Below, one piece after another: positions 6,920 through 11,184 of a DNA stretch of 11,184 nt. The stretch's first letter is position 1. Each line of letters begins with the position of its first letter. The DNA comes from Paludibacter sp. (lineage in GTDB: Bacteria; Bacteroidota; Bacteroidia; Bacteroidales; Paludibacteraceae). The translations under genes and the position numbers were made by a program. The stretch is taken from positions 1 through 11,184 of the forward strand of contig JAQWCZ010000045.1 of assembly GCA_028705705.1 (NCBI GenBank), in the 5' to 3' direction. The notes beneath the pieces are model-generated. The model was not told where the DNA came from and searched no databases. It saw nothing but the letters and a program-made list of their open reading frames with translations.

Positions 6920-8914
6920 TCATTTCTTATTGTAGGTTAACCCTATCCAATCATCCGTTCTAAACGGCGAAGCCGGTAAACCTTCTGCATTGATTAAGTT
7001 GCACACCGGATTTGCTGCCCAGGCATACCTGACTGCGACTGGATTTTCAACTTCTTTACAAGATACAATTACCTCGTTTGCAACAATTTTAGCATTAGCC
7101 CAGTGAAACTGATGATCAGGCCCTGCAATAGCAAAACCTTTCAGCATCTCTCCATCAGCCGTTTTTAGTCCTTTGCCGGTATGCTTGAATGAAATTCGGA
7201 TTGAATTTCCTTCAACACAATAAGAGTCGTATATTGGTCCAGAAAATGTGATATTTTCGTCGTATGAATTTGCCCTGGCAATTAGTGACAATCGACGCCC
7301 CACCTCCTGTTTATTTTTCGGATGAATATCTATTGCATCTCCAATATCTATTGTAACAGCCATTCCGGTCTTTTCAAGATGTAAAGTTTTCAGTTGCGCT
7401 TCACGTAACTCTGCCCAGGGTGCATCTGCCGGTTCCGGTTTTACATCTGTAAAATTCGCCAATTGAACAAAATAAAAAGGAAAATCCGAATTCCATTGCT
7501 TGCGCCAGTCCTTTATTAAAAGCGGGAATAAATCTCTGTATTGATAGGCTCTGTTTGCATTGTTCTCTCCCTGATACCAGATTATACCTTTGATGCCAAA
7601 CGGAACAATTGGGTTTATCATAGCATTGTATAAAACCGTAGGTTGATTATTATTATCCCATCTAACCGGAAGATCTGATATCTTTTCCTGATCTTGATTA
7701 AATCCGATTTTGTATAACCAAGATCCTGCCAGACTGATTGATTTATCGGAAGATAAACTTAGTTTTATGGATGATTTATCACCATATATACCACCACTTC
7801 CTCCGGTATCGACAACCCGCACCGTGATTACAGCTTTTCCGGCACGTACTATAGATGCAGGAATAGTGTAACTTCTTTTTTGAGTCCAGCCATCGGTTCT
7901 GCCGACTTCAACACCATTAAAAAACGTAATATCGTAATCATCAATCATATCCAAACTAAGAAAGAGTTTCTTCTTTTGCCAGTCAGCAGGGATATCAATC
8001 GTTTTTCTAAGCCAAACAACACCATCAAAGTTCTGAAGCCCTTCATCTTCAAGTCGACCCGGAACATTTATTGACTCCCAACCTGTTTCATTTAAATCTG
8101 TACCCGTCCAAACGGTTTTACTATTTTGAAACCCATTATCCGCATCAAGGACTTGTTTATGCCATCTTGCAGAATCGGCCTTGTACTGAGCAATAAGCTT
8201 TTCTGTATTTACTTCTTTACTTTCCAACAAATCAATAGCTGAACGAAAATCAGGCATTTCTTTGAGTGATTTACCACTTGTCCAAGATTCAACATTTGTC
8301 CCACCCCATGTACTGTTGATAAGTCCAATCGGTATATGCTTATTGTCAAATAAATTTTTACCAAAGAAATAAGCTACTGCTGAAAATCCGGCTACTGTCT
8401 GGGGAGAACATGGCAACCAGCCTCCGGATTCTGCCTTCAAATTATTCAAGGGTTCGAGACTTACATTTTTAGTAACCGTAAATAGTCTGATGTTAGGATA
8501 ATTAGCTGCTGCTACTTCTTCCTCATAGTTAATAATTTTACCCCAACCAGACAAGGGCATTTCCATATTTGATTGCCCTGAACATAACCAAACCTCTCCA
8601 ATCATTACATTCTCAAACTTAATTTTCTTTCCATCACTTATTTCAACAGAGTAAGGACCGCCATAAACCGGAGTCGAAACTATTGTTTTCCATTTCCCAT
8701 TTTCATCCGCTGTTGTTTCAACTGTACTATTATTCCACGAGGTAGTTATTTTAACTATCTTATCAGGAGAAGCCTCTCCCCAAAACGGCACTTCAGATTG
8801 CTGCTGCAACACCATATTGTCGGTAAATATTGCAGGCATTTTTACGACAGAATACATCTTCCCCAGACATAAAAAACAAAAAACAATTAAAATCCATTTT
8901 TTTTTCATCATCAT
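6920..8914 (-). CDS. Sialate O-acetylesterase family protein (SGNH/SASA esterase with inserted jelly-roll domain)
   Basis: Secreted carbohydrate esterase, expected to remove O-acetyl groups from sialic acid or other acetylated sugars. Of 664 residues, about 1-22 form a signal peptide (MMMKKK then a hydrophobic core). The start resembles the family's opening PAIFTDNMVLQQ (27-38). The nucleophile motif is CSGQSNME with Ser115; GLINSTWGGT (197-206) and IIWYQGENN (444-452) are the later conserved blocks; DAIDIHP places the catalytic His at 531, with Asp529 two residues before it. Between the two halves of the catalytic domain lies a GH2-like sugar-binding beta domain (about 268-390, WLRKTIDIP, FLSLDMIDDYDITFFNG), common in bacterial members. 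Length is normal and all key residues are present, so it should be active. Substrate (sialic acid, or an acetylated plant or algal glycan) cannot be decided here. It stops with TGA, arguing that TGA is a true stop in this genome. Its place between sigma and anti-sigma genes is unusual. Confidence 0.93.
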   Translation of the reverse strand: MMMKKKWILIVFCFLCLGKMYSVVKMPAIFTDNMVLQQQSEVPFWGEASPDKIVKITTSWNNSTVETTADENGKWKTIVSTPVYGGPYSVEISDGKKIKFENVMIGEVWLCSGQSNMEMPLSGWGKIINYEEEVAAANYPNIRLFTVTKNVSLEPLNNLKAESGGWLPCSPQTVAGFSAVAYFFGKNLFDNKHIPIGLINSTWGGTNVESWTSGKSLKEMPDFRSAIDLLESKEVNTEKLIAQYKADSARWHKQVLDADNGFQNSKTVWTGTDLNETGWESINVPGRLEDEGLQNFDGVVWLRKTIDIPADWQKKKLFLSLDMIDDYDITFFNGVEVGRTDGWTQKRSYTIPASIVRAGKAVITVRVVDTGGSGGIYGDKSSIKLSLSSDKSISLAGSWLYKIGFNQDQEKISDLPVRWDNNNQPTVLYNAMINPIVPFGIKGIIWYQGENNANRAYQYRDLFPLLIKDWRKQWNSDFPFYFVQLANFTDVKPEPADAPWAELREAQLKTLHLEKTGMAVTIDIGDAIDIHPKNKQEVGRRLSLIARANSYDENITFSGPIYDSYCVEGNSIRISFKHTGKGLKTADGEMLKGFAIAGPDHQFHWANAKIVANEVIVSCKEVENPVAVRYAWAANPVCNLINAEGLPASPFRTDDWIGLTYNKK

Positions 8915-8985
8915 TCAATTTTGAATTATATTAATTATATTATGGTATATGAACATTAAAATTTATTATTGTATAGTAACTTATT

Positions 8986-8993
8986 CAAATATA
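8986..8993 (-). promoter_or_regulatory. Possible Bacteroidota -7 element for the esterase gene
   Basis: The minus strand reads TATATTTG, a full match to the TAnnTTTG -7 pattern of Bacteroidota housekeeping promoters. It is 71 bp before the esterase ATG, in the 138-bp gap after the sigma gene. A matching TTTG at -33 is not seen, so the call is weak. Confidence 0.3.
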
Positions 8994-9052
8994 TTGTGTA
9001 AAAAAACATCTAACCGGTATTATCTCTGATTTAAAATAAAATAATGATAACA

Positions 9053-9688
9053 TTAGTTACCTTTTAGCTTCATTTCTTCAATTTGTTCTGGCAGGAAACC
9101 AATAATCAGTTTTCCGCTACTTGTGATCTTTTTTTCTACTGCGAAACGAATTGATTTTATGGTACGATAAATAGATTTGTAACATGATTCTACAGATATA
9201 TTTAGAATTGAAGCAATTTCATCGTAAGGGATATTTTGTTCAAATTTCAAATACAAAATTTCTTTCTGTTTATTTGAGAGATTATTTATGCATTCATTTA
9301 TTGTTTCATGAAGAAATTCTTTTTCTTCCTTTTCAGATATTTCATTCTCAGGATTTTTAAAATAATCAAATGAATTCTCAGGCAGATACTCCATCGAAAT
9401 AACTCTTTTACTATTATTCAAGATGAGAAATAACTGACGCCTGAAGCTTGAGATTAAATACCCTTGAATATTTATTACACATCCAATATTCTTCCGATAT
9501 TTTATTAAACTGATAAAAACCTCCTGAATTGAGTCCTCAACAACCTCAAAATCTGACGTATACCTTAATCCATAATCAAAAAGCAAATCATAATTTTCTT
9601 TGTAAATATATGATAACGACGCTTCATCTCCATCTTTAATAAAATGGTTCCAAAGATCAATTTGGGTTATTTCCTGTGACTTTGACAT
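9053..9688 (-). CDS. FecI-like ECF sigma-70 factor (set A)
   Basis: Alternative sigma factor presumed to pair with the FecR at 5602-6777. The 211 residues show region 2 (about 26-90, YKENYDLLFDYGLRY, VEDSIQEVFISLIKYR, the FRRQLFLIL helix) and region 4 (about 130-182, LSNKQKEILYLKF, IPYDEIASILNI, recognition helix SVESCYKSIYRTIKSIR). The C-terminus is longer and more polar than in the set B factor and lacks its hydrophobic tail. ATG at 9686-9688 gives the usual short lead before region 2. It is the first gene after a 309-bp gap, so its promoter must lie there; the palindrome at 9753-9774 is a candidate control site. The two sigma factors are clearly divergent, so they probably recognise different promoters. 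Confidence 0.93.
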   Translation of the reverse strand: MSKSQEITQIDLWNHFIKDGDEASLSYIYKENYDLLFDYGLRYTSDFEVVEDSIQEVFISLIKYRKNIGCVINIQGYLISSFRRQLFLILNNSKRVISMEYLPENSFDYFKNPENEISEKEEKEFLHETINECINNLSNKQKEILYLKFEQNIPYDEIASILNISVESCYKSIYRTIKSIRFAVEKKITSSGKLIIGFLPEQIEEMKLKGN

Positions 9689-9737
9689 CGTTTTAGAGAA
9701 AATAAGATTCCCCCTATAATTGGAAGAGGTTTAATTA

Positions 9738-9766
9738 ATGAGAGAGGTAATTTATAAATCTGGACA
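9738..9766 (-). promoter_or_regulatory. Shared upstream box before the sigma gene (set A)
   Basis: Plus-strand ATGAGAGAG (9738-9746) and AATCTGGACA (9757-9766) repeat, with one base more spacing, the arrangement found at 6800-6827 before fecR of the same set. It ends 49 bp before the sigma ATG and overlaps the palindrome at 9753-9774. Confidence 0.4.
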
Positions 9767-9774
9767 GATTTATA
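9753..9774. promoter_or_regulatory. 22-bp perfect palindrome, operator-like
   Basis: TATAAATCTG and CAGATTTATA are exact inverted copies separated by GA. The site lies 64-86 bp upstream of the set A sigma start, in the 309-bp gap at 9689-9997. Ten-bp arms with a two-base centre fit a dimeric regulator binding one DNA face; the centre is too tight for an RNA hairpin without losing pairs. No regulator family can be named. Confidence 0.45.
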
Positions 9775-9776
9775 TT

Positions 9777-9797
9777 AATTTTTTATATTAAAAAATT
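9777..9797. repeat. AT-only inverted repeat
   Basis: AATTTTTTA (9777-9785) and TAAAAAATT (9789-9797) are exact inverted copies around TAT, directly next to the 22-bp palindrome. It could be an UP-like or bent-DNA element for the sigma promoter, or simply low-complexity sequence. Confidence 0.35.
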
Positions 9798-9905
9798 CAA
9801 CACTTCACAAAGATGCATAAAAACACAACATGCTCACCTAATAATTATGTGAAATAGAATAAATAATTGAATGTGTTTATTTGAGGAAGTGGATTAATAT
9901 ATTGT

Positions 9906-9938
9906 CACTAGTATCCCATTAAAATTGGGACACTAGTG
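9906..9938. terminator. Strong hairpin downstream of the truncated T9SS protein gene
   Basis: CACTAGTATCCCA (9906-9918) pairs with TGGGACACTAGTG (9926-9938) with a single mismatch that becomes G-U in minus-strand RNA, around a 7-base AT loop. It begins 60 bp past the stop of the gene at 9998-11020 and has no U tract on either side, so it is either an atypical terminator for that gene or a remnant of a mobile-element end. The rest of 9798-9905 and 9939-9997 shows no gene or motif. Confidence 0.45.
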
Positions 9939-9997
9939 TGGTTAAATAATTAATAGATATAAACAATATCGAAAATCCAGATTGAATAGAAAATAAT

Positions 9998-11020
9998 TTA
10001 TTTTGAAATCAGGATTTTCTTTCCTCCGGTTTTCTTTTCTCCGATAATCTGAAGGAAATAAACTCCATTGGGAAGTCCTGATGCATCAAATTTATATATA
10101 TGTTCACTGCCTGTGTTTTGCACTTTAACACTTTTAACCAGATTAGATAGGGAATTATACAATCTTAAATCAACATTCTTTTCCCCTCCGAAGTCAGAGA
10201 TATTCACAAAGAACTCGTTTTGAACCGGATTCGAATAAATAGTCACATCATCGTCATCCCATTTTAGGTCTTCAATTCCGGTAGCACCCACAGTGACAAC
10301 ACACGATGCCGAATAGTTACCATCAACAGTAGCAGCCTTAATAGTAGCAGTACCAAGAGCAATAGCTTTAACCACACCGTTGACGTCAACCTTGGCGGTA
10401 GTATTTCTGGAAGAAGTCCAGACAATCCTCTTATCCGTTGCATCAAATGGATAGACTGTCGCATTTAATTTAAAAGTTTCATCCACCTGCATCCTGACTT
10501 CGGTTGTATCCAATAATACAGTAGTAACCGGAACATAAGGAGCCGAAATCATAATCTTAACATGGTCCATATTCGGTGTATATTTTGCATAAGAAGTTAA
10601 CCGGATGCGACTCTTCCCTGCATCTAATTTGGAAATTACAAAGCCGGGATCATCTTCATATCCCCACCAGGTCATATCAGGCAAACGTTTCAGTTCATAT
10701 TCCGCCTTTTTCACTCCATTCACATCAATCTGCATAGGATAAGTAAATGACTCTTCAGTAGTGTAGTGAGTAATAAACCTGTAAGTAGTATCCTTTGGCA
10801 GGTCAACAGTCCACTCCATGTATCCCGACATCATGGTACCGAAAAGGAAGCCCGACAAATCCATGTTGTCACCATAGTAAAACAAATAACCGATACCCAT
10901 ATCAGCTTCTTCGATGTCGAGCAGACGACTCCAAACCGTATCCGTTTTCATTGTCAACACATTGCTGAAACCCGATTCATTACCCGCTATATCAACTGCT
11001 TTTAATGAGAATTCATACAT
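9998..11020 (-). pseudogene. 5'-truncated secreted protein: FN3 tail, CBM6-like, Big_2 and T9SS sorting domain
   Basis: The 340-residue frame has no signal peptide and opens in the last strands of a fibronectin type III domain (1-27, YEFSLKAVDIAGNESG). A CBM6/CBM35-like beta-sandwich follows (about 33-158, with MQIDVNGV, KLDAGKSRIRLTS and NMDHVKI), then a Big_2 immunoglobulin-like domain (about 163-245, ATVYPFDATDKRIVWTSS, GVVKAIALGTATI), then a type A T9SS C-terminal sorting tail (about 260-340, IYSNPVQNEF, ASGLPNGVYFLQI, ILISK). Such modules sit at the C-terminus of large T9SS-exported, surface-attached glycoside hydrolases or lyases; the catalytic N-terminus is missing here. The ATG at 11018-11020 replaces what should be an internal codon, and an insertion-sequence start lies just upstream in the opposite direction, so the break probably came from that insertion. 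Domain calls for FN3, Big_2 and the tail are firm; the CBM is likely. Confidence 0.8.
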
Positions 11021-11090
11021 TAGAGTTTATTTGAATTAATTTATTATACAATTGATGTTCAACAATATTGATTTATATTTCTCGTTAATA

Positions 11091-11115
11091 ATTCATATTC
11101 TTAACCAATATGAAT
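11091..11115 (+). promoter_or_regulatory. Perfect hairpin ending one base before the transposase start codon
   Basis: ATTCATATT (11091-11099) and AATATGAAT (11107-11115) are exact inverted copies with a 7-base loop, ending one base before the ATG. Transcripts entering from outside the element would fold over the ribosome entry region. Many insertion sequences use such hairpins to limit transposase made from read-through; that role is inferred here. Confidence 0.45.
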
Positions 11116-11116
11116 C

Positions 11117-11184
11117 ATGCAATACGACAAGATTAAAAAGCGACCAGTTCAGTTTTTAAGTATTACAGGACTGAATTTAGAAGA
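11117..11184 (+). CDS. Probable IS5-like transposase, N-terminal fragment (runs off the window)
   Basis: Only 22 complete codons are visible, from ATG 11117-11119. The sequence RPVQFLSITGLNLEE resembles the opening helix-turn-helix of DDE transposases of the HTH_Tnp_4/DDE_Tnp_4 type (pattern: basic lead, F, two residues, TGL, acidic pair). It is the only plus-strand gene here. The family name rests on this short match and is tentative; other DDE transposase families are possible. Confidence 0.5.
   Translation, partial: MQYDKIKKRPVQFLSITGLNLE

Larger units (their letters stand above)
11021..11184 (+). mobile_element. Left end of an insertion sequence (partial, boundary approximate)
   Basis: Sequence 11021-11116 is AT-rich and noncoding, and leads into a plus-strand transposase-like start, while the neighbouring minus-strand gene breaks off in mid-domain at 11020. 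The exact end and its inverted repeat cannot be fixed because the other end is outside the window. Confidence 0.45.

Noticed and set aside
9014..9030. ACCGGT palindrome followed on the minus strand by T7 as a terminator of the set A sigma gene
   Set aside because: The inverted repeat is only six bases with no loop and does not extend, so it cannot form a stable RNA stem.
10264..10464. Leucine-rich minus-strand frame inside the Big_2/T9SS gene
   Set aside because: It overlaps the Big_2 domain in another frame and looks like an artefact of serine/threonine-rich codons read out of frame.
1..11184. CRISPR arrays, tRNA or rRNA genes, phage genes or defence systems
   Set aside because: No regularly spaced repeats, no cloverleaf-like or rRNA sequence, and no phage or defence families were seen on either strand.

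Overview
The window comes from an AT-rich member of the Bacteroidota, most likely a Bacteroidales or Marinilabiliales-type glycan degrader. Three things point there: SusC-type TonB-dependent receptors (TBDRs) with N-terminal STN signalling domains, FecI-like ECF sigma factors paired with FecR/DUF4974 anti-sigma factors, and a type IX secretion (T9SS) C-terminal sorting tail. There are no Shine-Dalgarno-like sites at most starts, which also fits. Every gene except one partial gene at the right edge lies on the minus strand, so the layout below follows transcription from right to left.

Right edge (11021-11184): the start of a plus-strand insertion sequence, with the first codons of a probable transposase preceded by a perfect hairpin. 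It abuts the 5'-truncated end of a large secreted protein (9998-11020), of which only the tail of an FN3 domain, a CBM6-like domain, a Big_2 domain and a T9SS tail remain.

Trans-envelope signalling set A (9688 down to 4922): sigma factor (9053-9688), a complete sialate O-acetylesterase-family enzyme (6920-8914), FecR anti-sigma factor (5602-6777) and a wrecked SusC (4922-5537). The SusC retains its signal peptide and STN domain, then jumps across a deletion to a 64-residue internal piece that also carries a frameshift.

Set B (4813 down to 1): sigma factor (4205-4813), a terminator-like hairpin, FecR (2848-4056) and a long SusC running off the left edge. This SusC is intact apart from one in-frame TGA at codon 144, where the family has a glycine codon in the GxxV-type strand after the STN domain.

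In such sets the receptor's STN domain contacts the periplasmic part of FecR, which controls the sigma factor and so transcription of the downstream SusC/SusD genes. The striking point is that both receptors are cut just after the STN domain, while both sigma/FecR pairs are intact. Each receptor gene now encodes a short secreted STN-only protein. Whether this is decay or a retained regulatory form cannot be told from sequence alone. A related sequence box is shared upstream of both sigma genes and fecR of set A, and a 22-bp perfect palindrome sits upstream of the set A sigma gene.
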